A DNA stretch of 20,708 nucleotides from Frankia sp. (GCA_019689615.1 JADGHD010000015.1:1-20708); one strand, 5' to 3'; positions 6,215 through 13,836 are shown, numbered from the stretch's first letter. The notes: generated by a model from the sequence alone, not told the origin. Made by a program: numbers and translations.

Positions 6215-8763
6215 CCGACGGGCTCACCGGCGACGGCCAGGAGCGCACCCGGGTCGTCCCCACCTCGACCTACCGGCTGCAGCTGCACCTGGAGTTCAAC
6301 TTCGCCGACGCCGCCGCGATCGTGCCGTACCTGGCGGCGCTCGGCGTATCGCACCTGTTCCTGTCCCCGGTGCTGACCGCGGCGCCCGGGTCGTCGCACG
6401 GCTACGACGTCGTCGAGCACGGCCGGATCAGCCCGGAGCTGGGCGGGGTCGGCGGGCTGCGCCGGCTCACCGCCGCCTGCCGGCGGGCCGGTCTTGGCCT
6501 GGTGCTCGACGTGGTGCCCAACCACATGGCGATCCCGGCGCCGGAGACGGCGAACCCGGTGTGGTGGTCGGTGCTGCGCGAGGGCCCGGAGTCGCCGTAC
6601 GCGAGCTGGTTCGACATCGACTGGGCGTCCGCGGACAACCCGGGCAAGGTACTGGTGCCGATCCTCGCCCAGCCGCTGCACGACTGCCTGGCCGCCGGCG
6701 AGATCAACCTGGCCCGGGCGGCCGACGCCGACGGCGGCGCCGCCGACCTCGGCGGCCCGGACGGGCGCGACGGGGCCCACGACGCCCCGGGCGACGACGG
6801 CGAGTGGGTGATCACCTACCGGGACCACGTGCTGCCGGTGGCGCCGGGCACGGCGGACCCGGCCGACGTCGCCGGGACGCTCGACGCCCAGTACTACCGG
6901 CTGTGCTGGTGGCGCACCGCCGGCACCGAGCTGAACTACCGGCGGTTCTTCGACCACAGCATGCTGCCGGCGCTGCGCCAGGAGGACCCGGACGTCTTCG
7001 CCGCCACCCACCGGCTGATCATCGACCTGGTCCGCGCCGGCACCGTCGAGGGCCTGCGCATCGACCACCCGGACGGGCTGGCCGACCCGGAGGAGTACCT
7101 GCGCCGGCTGTCGGACGCCACCGGCGGGGTCTGGACGGTCGTCGAGAAGATCCTGGACAGCGACGAGTCGCTGCCGGAGTCGTGGGCCTGCGACGGCACC
7201 ACCGGCTACGAGGCGCTGAACCGGATCTGTCGGCTCTTCCTCGACCCGGTGGCCGCCCGCCCGCTGGCCGCGCTCTACGCCGAGGTCAGCGGCGAGTCGC
7301 CGGACTGGGCGCACACCGCCCACCAGGCCAAGCTCGACGTGCTCGACAATGTGCTGCGCCCGGAGCTGGACCGGCTGACCACGCTGGCGCTGGCCGAGGC
7401 CCGCCGCGCCCGCGCCGACCTGACCAGGACCGGGCTGCGCGACGCGCTGCGGGAGGTGCTGGCGAGCTTCGGCGTCTACCGGGCGTACGTGCGCCCGGAC
7501 GGCACCCCGTCGCTGGAGGCCCGCTCGCACGTCGTGCGCGCCTGCGAGGAGGCCAGGCGGCGGCTGCCCCGGCGCTCGATCGAGATCGACCTGATCGAGG
7601 ACCTGGCGCTGGGCGGCCCGGGCGAGTTCGTGACCCGGCTCCAGCAGACCTGCGGCCCGGTGATGGCCAAGGGCGTCGAGGACACCGCCTTCTACCGGTT
7701 CGGCCAGCTCATCGCGCTCAACGAGGTCGGCGGCGACCCGGGCGCCTACCCCGCCTACCCGCCGGGGCACCCGCGCAGCGCCGTGCACGAGTTCCACGAG
7801 GCGAACGTCACGATCGCCAGGACCTGGCCGTTGACGATGACGACGCTCTCGACGCACGACACCAAGCGCTCCGAGGACGTCCGCGCGCGGCTGGCGGTGC
7901 TGTCCGAGGACCCGCGCGGCTGGGCCGACGTGGTGCGCCAGCTCGGCCGGCTGGGCTACCGGCACACCGACGCCGAGCGCGGCTGGCCGGACCAGGCGAC
8001 GATCTACCACCTCCTGCAGACGCTCGTCGGCGCCTGGCCGATCTCGGCCGAGCGGGTCCGCGAGTACATGATCAAGGCCGTCCGGGAGGCCAAGGTGCAC
8101 ACCTCCTGGACCGACCCGGACCCGGCCTACGAGAACGCGCTGACCACCTACATCGACGCGGCCCTCGAGGACCCGGACTTCGTCGGCGTGCTGGAGAACT
8201 ACGTCTCGACGATCGTCGAGCTCGGCCGGCAGAACTCGCTGGCCGCCCGGCTCCTGCAGCTCACCGCGCCCGGCATCCCCGACGTCTACCAGGGGCAGGA
8301 GCTGTGGGACCACTCGCTGGTCGACCCGGACAACCGCCGGCCGGTCAACTTCGGCGAGCGCGCCAAGCTGCTCGGCGAGCTGGGCACCGACCCGGTCCTG
8401 CGCCGCCCGCCGGCGCTCGACGACACCGGCGCGGCGAAGCTGCTGGTCGTCTCGCGGGCGCTGCGGGTCCGCCGGGAGCACCCGGAGTGGTTCGGCCCCG
8501 GCGCCTCCTACCGGCCGCTGTGGGCCTCCGGCTCGGCCGCCGAGCACCTGGTCGCGTTCACCCGCGCCGAGTCGGTCGTGACGGTCGTCCCCCGGCTGGT
8601 CCTCGGCCTGCGCCGGGGCGGCGGCTGGCGGGACACGACGCTGCCGCTGCCCGACGGCCGCTGGCTGGACGTGCTCACCGGCCGCCGGCACGACGGCGGC
8701 ACCGCCTACGTCCTGCGGCTGCTGCGCGACTTCCCGGTGACCATGCTCATCCGCGTGCCCTAG
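6211..8763 (+). CDS. treY: Maltooligosyl trehalose synthase TreY
   Basis: TreY (GH13) converts the reducing-end alpha-1,4 bond of maltodextrins to alpha-1,1, forming maltooligosyl trehalose. The 850-residue product carries STYRLQL near residue 19, then HGYDVVEHG and DVVPNHM. Nucleophile Asp285 lies in GLRIDHPDGLADP, acid/base Glu312 in VVEKIL, and Asp550 in LSTHDTKRSED. The C-terminal block PDVYQGQELWDHSLVDPDNRRPVNF is a TreY hallmark. GGAGG at 6199-6203 lies 7 bases before the ATG at 6211, which settles the start. The frame is open far upstream but is a shadow of glgX there. An Asp/Gly-rich insertion at about residues 170-195 precedes EWVITYRDHVLPV. The gene follows glgX in one apparent operon, and its last 17 bases overlap treZ tail to tail. 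Confidence 0.96.
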   Translation: MTDGLTGDGQERTRVVPTSTYRLQLHLEFNFADAAAIVPYLAALGVSHLFLSPVLTAAPGSSHGYDVVEHGRISPELGGVGGLRRLTAACRRAGLGLVLDVVPNHMAIPAPETANPVWWSVLREGPESPYASWFDIDWASADNPGKVLVPILAQPLHDCLAAGEINLARAADADGGAADLGGPDGRDGAHDAPGDDGEWVITYRDHVLPVAPGTADPADVAGTLDAQYYRLCWWRTAGTELNYRRFFDHSMLPALRQEDPDVFAATHRLIIDLVRAGTVEGLRIDHPDGLADPEEYLRRLSDATGGVWTVVEKILDSDESLPESWACDGTTGYEALNRICRLFLDPVAARPLAALYAEVSGESPDWAHTAHQAKLDVLDNVLRPELDRLTTLALAEARRARADLTRTGLRDALREVLASFGVYRAYVRPDGTPSLEARSHVVRACEEARRRLPRRSIEIDLIEDLALGGPGEFVTRLQQTCGPVMAKGVEDTAFYRFGQLIALNEVGGDPGAYPAYPPGHPRSAVHEFHEANVTIARTWPLTMTTLSTHDTKRSEDVRARLAVLSEDPRGWADVVRQLGRLGYRHTDAERGWPDQATIYHLLQTLVGAWPISAERVREYMIKAVREAKVHTSWTDPDPAYENALTTYIDAALEDPDFVGVLENYVSTIVELGRQNSLAARLLQLTAPGIPDVYQGQELWDHSLVDPDNRRPVNFGERAKLLGELGTDPVLRRPPALDDTGAAKLLVVSRALRVRREHPEWFGPGASYRPLWASGSAAEHLVAFTRAESVVTVVPRLVLGLRRGGGWRDTTLPLPDGRWLDVLTGRRHDGGTAYVLRLLRDFPVTMLIRVP

Positions 8764-10669
8764 GGCGCCCGGCCGGGCCGCGGCCGGGGAGCAGGCGGAC
8801 GAGCACGACGGACTCGCCGTCGGTCTCCACCCCGGCGGGCCAGAACGAGAACCCCGGCGCCGAGGCCGCGAGCACGCCGGACACCGCGCCGTGGGCGGAC
8901 GCGCGCACCGGGACCGCCTGCCGCTCGCCGGCCAGGTTGCACACCACCGCGATCCTGGCCGGCGGGCCGCCCCGGTACAGCACGAACCAGCGGGCGTCCT
9001 CGTCGTAGTCGCAGCGCACCGCGGCCCAGTCCGGGTCGGTCAGGTCCGGTTCGGCATGGCGCAGCGCGATCAGCCGCCGGTACCAGTCCAGCAGCCCGGC
9101 GAACGGCTTGGCCGCCGGCTGCGACCAGTCCAGCCGGGAGCCGGTGAACGTCGCCTCGTCCTGCGGGTCCGGCACCTCCGCCGGCCCCCAGCCGTGCGCG
9201 GCGAACTCGGCCCGCCGCCCCGAGCGGACCGCGTCGGCCAGCCACGCGGGCCCGTGGTCGGTGAAGTAGGCCCAGGGCGTGGTCGCTCCCCACTCCTCGC
9301 CCATGAACAGCATCGGCGTGAACGGCCCGGCCAGCAGCAGCGCCGCCCCGACCCGCAGCAGCCCCGGGGACAGGGTGGCCGCCGCCCGGTCCCCGCTGGC
9401 CCGGTTGCCGACCTGGTCGTGGTTCTGCAGGAACGTGACCAGCCGGTCGGCCGGGACCGTCGGCGGGATCGGCCGGCCGTGCCGGCGGCCGCGGAACGTC
9501 GAGTACGTGCCGTCGTGGACGAACCCGCGCTCGAACGCCTTCGCCAGCGTCGCCAGCTCGCCGAAGTCGCAGTAGTAGCCCTGGCGCTCCCCGGACAGCG
9601 CCGCCCACAGCGCGTGGTGCGGGTCGTCGGCCCACTGGGCGTCGAGCCCGTAGCCGCCGGCCGGGACCGGGGTCACCAGGCGCGGGTCGTTCAGGTCCGA
9701 CTCGGCGACGCAGAACAGCGGCCGGCGCAGGTGGGCGGCGAGCTGCCGGACCGCCGCGGCCAGCTCCTCGAGCAGGTGCACGGCCCGGTTGTCGGCGAAC
9801 GCGTGCACCGCGTCGATCCGCAGGCCGTCCAGGTGGTAGTCGCGCAGCCAGGACAGCGCGCTGTCGAGGATGAACGCCCGCACCTCGTCGGAGCCGGGCC
9901 CGTCCAGGTTGACCGCCGGCCCCCACGGGGTCCGGTAGCGCTCGGTGAAATACGGGCCGAACCGGGGCAGGTAGTTCCCGTCCGGCCCGAGGTGGTTGTA
10001 GACGACGTCGAGCACGACGCCGATCCCGCGGGCATGCGCCGCGTCGACGAAGCGCTTGAGCCCGTCCGGCCCGCCGTATGGCTCGTGCACGGCGTACAGC
10101 CCGACCCCGTCGTAGCCCCAGCCGTGCCGGCCGCCGAACGCGTTGACCGGCATCAGCTCGACCGCGTCCACCCCGAGGCCGACGAGGTGGTCGAGCCGGC
10201 CGATGGCCGCGTCGAACGTGCCCTCGGGGGTGAACGTGCCGACGTGCAGCTCGTAGAGCACGCTCCCGGTCAGCGGCAGGCCCCGCCATGCGCCGTCGGT
10301 CCAGGCGAACCGCCCGTGGTCGACCACCCGGGAGCGCCCGTGCACGCCGTGGGGCTGCCAGGCCGAGCGCGGGTCCGGCAGCTCGTCGGCAGAGCCGTCC
10401 AGGCGGAACGCGTAGTCGGTCCCGTGCCCCGCGTCGGGCACCTCGGCGACCCACCAGCCGCCGGCCGCCGCGGCCATCTCCGTCGCCCTGTCGCGGGTGG
10501 CGCCGCCTGCCCCGTCGCGGGAGGCGCCACCTGCTGCGCCGTCCTCGCCGTCGGCGTCGTCGGCCGCGGCCCGGTCGGTGCCGCCACCGCCGCCCGCGAC
10601 CGGCCCTGGGCTGGCCGTGACAACGGCGACCGACTTCGCGGCGGGCGCCCACACCCGGAACGTGCTCAT
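8747..10669 (-). CDS. treZ: Malto-oligosyltrehalose trehalohydrolase TreZ
   Basis: TreZ (GH13) releases trehalose from the maltooligosyl trehalose made by TreY. The 640-residue product starts FRVWAPAAKSVAVV (CBM48-like domain) and carries VLYELHVGTFTPEGTF, VELMPVNAFGGRHGWGYDG and DVVYNHLGPDGNYL. Its catalytic residues are Asp286 (LRIDAVHAFAD), Glu323 (VAESDLND) and Asp418 (LQNHDQVGNR). Residues 20-66 are a Gly/Ala/Asp-rich insertion between two strands of the N-terminal domain, not expected in the family and built partly from a 24-bp DNA repeat. The weak GGTAGG 8 bases before the ATG is the best ribosome-binding candidate. The gene runs convergently to treY with a 17-base overlap, whereas treX-treY-treZ are often co-directional in relatives. 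Confidence 0.95.
   Translation of the reverse strand: MSTFRVWAPAAKSVAVVTASPGPVAGGGGGTDRAAADDADGEDGAAGGASRDGAGGATRDRATEMAAAAGGWWVAEVPDAGHGTDYAFRLDGSADELPDPRSAWQPHGVHGRSRVVDHGRFAWTDGAWRGLPLTGSVLYELHVGTFTPEGTFDAAIGRLDHLVGLGVDAVELMPVNAFGGRHGWGYDGVGLYAVHEPYGGPDGLKRFVDAAHARGIGVVLDVVYNHLGPDGNYLPRFGPYFTERYRTPWGPAVNLDGPGSDEVRAFILDSALSWLRDYHLDGLRIDAVHAFADNRAVHLLEELAAAVRQLAAHLRRPLFCVAESDLNDPRLVTPVPAGGYGLDAQWADDPHHALWAALSGERQGYYCDFGELATLAKAFERGFVHDGTYSTFRGRRHGRPIPPTVPADRLVTFLQNHDQVGNRASGDRAAATLSPGLLRVGAALLLAGPFTPMLFMGEEWGATTPWAYFTDHGPAWLADAVRSGRRAEFAAHGWGPAEVPDPQDEATFTGSRLDWSQPAAKPFAGLLDWYRRLIALRHAEPDLTDPDWAAVRCDYDEDARWFVLYRGGPPARIAVVCNLAGERQAVPVRASAHGAVSGVLAASAPGFSFWPAGVETDGESVVLVRLLPGRGPAGRPRARG
10490..10537. 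repeat. Two-copy 24-bp tandem repeat in treZ
   Basis: Units 10490-10513 and 10514-10537 share GTCGCGGG(T/A)GGCGCC followed by (G/A)CCTGC and a variable tail, with four differences in 24. They lie in the insertion of the TreZ N-terminal domain and encode the paired GASRDGAG/GATRDRAT segments. The unit length keeps the frame. Confidence 0.75.
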
Positions 10670-10771
10670 CCCCTATGCCTACCGTGCCGCGTCCCGCCAC
10701 CCGCGCGCGCCCACCGTCCTGGCCCGCGCGCCGGCCCGCCGGGCGCCCCGGCAGCGGCGCGACCGCCCCGG

Positions 10772-10876
10772 CTACCGGCGGTCGTTCTCGGCGCGGGACA
10801 GGACGTAGTAGAGCGCGCCGAGCAGCCCCAGCCCGATCAGCAGGACCACCACCAGCAGAATCACGTACGTCGCCAT
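10772..10876 (-). CDS. Small single-pass membrane protein (34 residues)
   Basis: The frame encodes a 34-residue peptide that is mostly one hydrophobic helix, YVILLVVVLLIGLGLLGALY (residues 4-23). A short charged tail, SRAENDRR, follows, as expected of a single-span inner-membrane peptide. The ATG at 10876 is chosen because GAGGA lies 7 bases upstream and the hydrophobic run begins at residue 4. An in-frame start at 10966 would add 30 polar residues with no support. It lies between the DUF2231 gene and treZ on the same strand, 102 bases before treZ. No family is recognised. The helix composition and good ribosome-binding site make it more than chance, but function is unknown. Confidence 0.6.
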   Translation of the reverse strand: MATYVILLVVVLLIGLGLLGALYYVLSRAENDRR

Positions 10877-10953
10877 GCTTCCATCCTCGCCGCCGACCGC
10901 GCCCGTGACGCGCTGACCAGGCCGCTGCCGATGTTGACGCCCCGCGGAGGGGC

Positions 10954-10965
10954 TGTCCGCGGACA
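10954..10965. promoter_or_regulatory. 12-bp perfect palindrome TGTCCGCGGACA
   Basis: A perfect 12-bp palindrome lies 78 bases upstream of the ATG of the small membrane protein, in the 264-base gap 10877-11140. It could be an operator for that gene and treZ. Palindromes of this GC content can arise by chance, and I see no clear -10 or -35 pair beside it. The rest of the gap shows no feature. Confidence 0.25.
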
Positions 10966-11140
10966 ACCGGGCGTCCTGGACGGACTGCGGCGAAGGCCTT
11001 CGCGGGTGGACGGGCCGGGCGGTCGCGGCGAGCCGCGCGGCGCGGCCCGAGGCGGCTGGCAGGGGGCGCGGGCCGCCGCGGACAGCCGGCGCGGGGCTCG
11101 GCGGCGGCCAGGTCCGCCCCCTCGTGGCCGCGGGCGGCGA

Positions 11141-11671
11141 TCAGGCCGGCTCGACGCCGATGCCTTCCCAGACCGCCTCGGCGCCGGAGTGGCCGACGCG
11201 GACGACCTGGACGACCGAGCCGACCGCGAGCCCGATCACGAGGACGCTCGCGACCAGCGCCAGCGCGGCCGGCCGGCGGCGCGCGCCAGCCGCCCGATGG
11301 CCGCCGGCGGTGCCGCTCGGGCTCGGTGACGCCCAGGCGGTGGGCCGCCAGCCGTCGGCGAACAGCAGGAGCAGCGCGGCCACGAACATCCCGGCGACCC
11401 ACGGCAACAGGCCGCTGGCCAGGTCCGCGTGCCGGGCCACGCCCTCCGGCTCGAACAGCAGCCGGTCACGCAGGGACTCGCCGCTCTCCGTGGTGATCGG
11501 CACCAGGATCACCATGGCGAGGGCGGCGATCGCGGGCAGCGGCCCGAGCGCGCGCCGCAGCCGCGGCCACAGTGCGCACAGGACCAGCAGCAGCGCGGTC
11601 AACGGCACCAGTACCACGGTGGCGTGGACGATCAGGGCGTGCGAGGGCAGTCCGAAGATCTCTGCGGGCAA
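11141..11671 (-). CDS. DUF2231-type integral membrane protein
   Basis: The 176-residue product has four hydrophobic segments: about residues 9-32 (ALIVHATVVLVPLTALLLVL), 44-60 (PAIAALAMVILVPITT), 85-110 (LPWVAGMFVAALLLLF) and 138-160 (ALALVASVLVIGLAVGSVV). The opening FGLPSHALIVHATVVL, the ITTESGESL turn with the later RHADL, and the closing VVRVGHSGAEAVW match the DUF2231 family, whose function is unknown. The conserved histidines suggest metal or haem binding, which is speculation. I chose TTG at 11671 because GGGAGG lies 5 bases upstream and the family starts here. GTG at 11674 is the alternative. The frame stays open to 12031, but that part overlaps the divergent pheA region and has no family match. 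Confidence 0.75.
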   Translation of the reverse strand: MPAEIFGLPSHALIVHATVVLVPLTALLLVLCALWPRLRRALGPLPAIAALAMVILVPITTESGESLRDRLLFEPEGVARHADLASGLLPWVAGMFVAALLLLFADGWRPTAWASPSPSGTAGGHRAAGARRRPAALALVASVLVIGLAVGSVVQVVRVGHSGAEAVWEGIGVEPA

Positions 11672-11693
11672 CACGGCCTCCCGGGGCGGATGA

Positions 11694-11717
11694 CGTTGCG
11701 CCTGCAACGGGTTGCGC
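11694..11717. promoter_or_regulatory. Three alternating GTTGC half-sites upstream of the DUF2231 gene
   Basis: CGTTGC (11694-11699) and GCAACG (11704-11709) form a perfect inverted repeat with a 4-base centre. A third half, GTTGC, follows at 11711-11715 after GG, making a second inverted repeat with GCAAC. GTTGCGC also recurs directly at 11695-11701 and 11711-11717, 16 bases apart. The cluster sits just above the DUF2231 ribosome-binding site (11677-11682). It looks like an operator, or a 5'-UTR hairpin on the DUF2231 mRNA. Confidence 0.45.
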
Positions 11718-11772
11718 TGACCATCCAACAGCTCGCTGAAGACTTCGTGAGAACCGGGTCCCCCCAGCACGA

Positions 11773-11794
11773 CCTTTACCAGGCCCTTACCAGA
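11773..11794. promoter_or_regulatory. 11-bp-spaced direct repeat (TTACCAG) in the DUF2231-pheA gap
   Basis: TTACCAG occurs at 11776-11782 and 11787-11793, exactly one helical turn apart. The wider 11-bp units, CCTTTACCAGG and CCCTTACCAGA, agree at nine positions. Tandem 11-bp units with a TTNACC-like core resemble actinobacterial PhoP (PHO box) architecture (consensus GTTCACC repeats), but the match is partial. It may serve either divergent gene. The gap 11672-12057 holds no other convincing gene. Confidence 0.35.
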
Positions 11795-12057
11795 GCCATC
11801 GGTTCCGCGACGCCGACGCGCCGCGCGGGCGGGCGTCCGACCCGGCACGACACCAAGAGCGTGTCGATCAGATGACAGAGCGTCTTCCCGAGGGCCCGTC
11901 GTCGGCTGGTGTCGGCGGCAGGCCGGTACCGTGGGATCGCCCGGTGGCCGGGCCCGGCCAGCGTGCCGCGGCACCGCCGCCGCCCGCCCTCGCCCCGCCC
12001 GGCGGGGGCAGCCACCCGACCGAGCCGACAAGGACCGTGACCGACGCCGTGCCCGCG

Positions 12058-12954
12058 ATGACCACTCGGCAGCGGATCGCCTACCAGGGCGAGCCGGGTG
12101 CCAACTCCCACCTCGCCTGTCGTGACGTGTACCCCGACTACGACGCGGTGCCGTTCCAGACGTTCGAGGAGTGCTTCGCGGCGATCGAGGACGGCACCGT
12201 CCAGCTGGCGATGATCCCGGTCGAGAACTCCACGGCCGGCCGCGTCGCCGACATCCACCACCTGCTGCCGCACACGAAGGCGCACATCATCGGCGAGTAC
12301 TTCCTGCCGGTCCGCCACCAGCTGCTCGCGCTGCCCGGGGCGACCCTGGAAGGCCTCAAGACCGTGCACAGCCACCCGCAGGCGCTCGCCCAGTGCCGGT
12401 CCGCGCTGCGCGCGCTCGGCCTGCGCCCGGTGCCGGACGCCGACACCGCCGGCGCGGCCCGCGAGCTCGCCCAGTCCGGCGACCTGACCAAGGCGGCGAT
12501 CGCGTCGAAGATGGCGGCCGAGGTCTACGGGCTGGACATCCTGCGGTCGGACCTGGCCGACGATGAGCACAACACCACCAGGTTCCTGATCTTCTCCGGC
12601 GAGGACCTGCGGGCGGCGGCCGGCGTGCACGCCCTGGTGACGACGTTCTTCTTCGAGGTGAAGAACCGCCCGGCGGCGCTGTACAAGGCGCTCGGCGGCT
12701 TCGCCACCAACGGCGTGAACATGACCAAGCTGGAGAGCTTCATGGTCGGCGGCGGGTTCGTCGCGACCCAGTTCCTCGCGGACATCGAGGGCAGCCCGGA
12801 GGAGCCGGCGGTCGCCCGGGCGTTCGAGGAGCTCGGGTTCTTCGCCGACTACCGGATCCTCGGCGTCTACCGGGCCAGCCGCTACCGCGAGCGGTTCGCC
12901 GACCAGGCGAACACCGGCGCGGCGCTGTCCCGCGCCAGCGCCGCCGGCCGCTAG
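12058..12954 (+). CDS. pheA: Prephenate dehydratase
   Basis: This enzyme converts prephenate to phenylpyruvate in phenylalanine synthesis. From the ATG at 12058 it has 298 residues: a PDT domain (about 6-185) with RIAYQGEPGANSHLA, MIPVENSTAGRV and HHLLPHTKAHIIGEYFLPV, and the catalytic Thr-Arg-Phe motif in HNTTRF (Thr173-Thr174-Arg175). A C-terminal ACT domain follows (about 195-280, KNRPAALYKALGGFATNGVN MTKLESF region) for feedback by phenylalanine. There is no fused chorismate mutase. No strong ribosome-binding site precedes 12058. In-frame GTG at 12037 and ATG at 11872 are alternatives, the latter adding 62 Pro/Gly-rich residues not typical of the family. A RibD_C-type reductase gene follows after 20 bases. 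Confidence 0.94.
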   Translation: MTTRQRIAYQGEPGANSHLACRDVYPDYDAVPFQTFEECFAAIEDGTVQLAMIPVENSTAGRVADIHHLLPHTKAHIIGEYFLPVRHQLLALPGATLEGLKTVHSHPQALAQCRSALRALGLRPVPDADTAGAARELAQSGDLTKAAIASKMAAEVYGLDILRSDLADDEHNTTRFLIFSGEDLRAAAGVHALVTTFFFEVKNRPAALYKALGGFATNGVNMTKLESFMVGGGFVATQFLADIEGSPEEPAVARAFEELGFFADYRILGVYRASRYRERFADQANTGAALSRASAAGR

Positions 12955-12974
12955 CGCCGGCCGGCGGGCTGTCG

Positions 12975-13730
12975 ATGCGGCGACTGCTGCCGGACCCGGA
13001 CCCCGCCGCGCTCGACCAGGCCGGCCTGGACGCGGCCTACGCCGTGCCCACGCCGCCGGAGGGCGCCTGCCACGTCCGGGCGAACTTCGTGATCTCGGCG
13101 GACGGCGGCGCCGAGGTGGGCGGCCGCTCCGGCGCGCTGGGCGGCCCCGGTGACCGCGCGGTGTTCCGCACGCTGCGCTGGCTGGCCGACGTCGTCCTGG
13201 TCGGCGCGCAGACCGTGCGGGCGGAGGACTACGGGCCGGTCGTGGTGCCCCCGCCCCGCCGCGAGCAGCGGGTCGGCGCCGGTCTCCCCCCGGTCCCGCC
13301 GATCGCGGTGGTCACCAACTCGCTCGACCTGGATCCCGGGGCCCGGCTGTTCACGGCCGAGGCCCGGCCGCTGCTGCTCACCAGCGCCAGGGCCCCGGCC
13401 GACCGGGTGGCCGCGCTGTCCGCGGTGGCCGACGTCGTCGTCTGCGGCGACTACCGGGTCGAGCCGGGCCGCGCGCTCGCCGAGCTCGCGGCCCGCGGGC
13501 TGCGCCGGGTGCTCACCGAGGGCGGGCCGCGGCTGTTCACCGACCTGGCCCAGGCCGGGCTGCTCGACGAGCTGTGCCTGACGCTCGCGCCGCTGCTCGC
13601 CGGCCCGGGGCGGCTGGGCATCGTGTCCGGGCCGACGCCATGGCCGGCCCAGCTGCCGCTGCGCCTGGTGCACGCGCTGGAGGAGGACGGTGCCCTCTTC
13701 CTGCGCTACCGCGTCGGCGCCGCCGGCTGA
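12975..13730 (+). CDS. Pyrimidine reductase family protein (RibD C-terminal domain)
   Basis: The 251-residue product is a stand-alone RibD_C/dihydrofolate reductase-fold protein, NADPH-dependent by family. Typical blocks are NFVISADGGAEVGG (residues about 37-50), RTLRWLADVVLVGAQTVRAEDYGP (67-90), and the C-terminal VLTEGGPRLFTDLAQAGLLDELCLTLAPLL. It lacks the N-terminal deaminase domain of full RibD. Actinobacteria commonly carry such a protein annotated as pyrimidine reductase, possibly acting in riboflavin or a related pteridine or deazaflavin pathway. The precise substrate cannot be read from the sequence. The ATG lies 20 bases after the pheA stop, so the two are probably co-transcribed. 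The ribosome-binding sequence (GGCGGG) is weak. Confidence 0.88.
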   Translation: MRRLLPDPDPAALDQAGLDAAYAVPTPPEGACHVRANFVISADGGAEVGGRSGALGGPGDRAVFRTLRWLADVVLVGAQTVRAEDYGPVVVPPPRREQRVGAGLPPVPPIAVVTNSLDLDPGARLFTAEARPLLLTSARAPADRVAALSAVADVVVCGDYRVEPGRALAELAARGLRRVLTEGGPRLFTDLAQAGLLDELCLTLAPLLAGPGRLGIVSGPTPWPAQLPLRLVHALEEDGALFLRYRVGAAG

Positions 13731-13773
13731 CCCGGCGCGGGCCGGGCGGGCCCGCTCGTCCGCCGCCTCGCCT

Positions 13774-13800
13774 GTCCACAGGCCGGCCGTCGTCCACAGG
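13774..13800. promoter_or_regulatory. Two DnaA-box-like sites (GTCCACAGG) in tandem
   Basis: GTCCACAGG occurs at 13774-13782 and again at 13792-13800, 18 bases apart in the 142-base gap before the WXG100-like gene. With the preceding bases they read CTGTCCACA and TCGTCCACA, each one mismatch from the actinobacterial DnaA box TTGTCCACA. Two sites do not make an origin. They may be a DnaA-dependent control point or chance. Confidence 0.4.
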
Positions 13801-13836
13801 TCACGCCGACCGTCCGCCCGGCGGGCGCGAGCGGGC

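Noticed and set aside
8891..11329. 812-codon plus-strand frame opposite treZ
   Set aside because: Antisense shadow; the composition follows the complement of treZ codons and no family is seen.
8760..11402. 880-codon minus-strand frame overlapping treZ in another frame
   Set aside because: Arg/Ala/Pro-rich shadow of treZ and neighbours; high GC removes stops. treZ carries all family motifs.
11141..12031. 296-residue version of the DUF2231 protein starting at 12031
   Set aside because: The added N-terminal part has no family similarity, lacks hydrophobic segments and overlaps the pheA upstream region, while a good ribosome-binding site precedes 11671.
13774..13800. Replication origin
   Set aside because: Only two near-consensus DnaA boxes and no dnaA, dnaN or AT-rich unwinding element.
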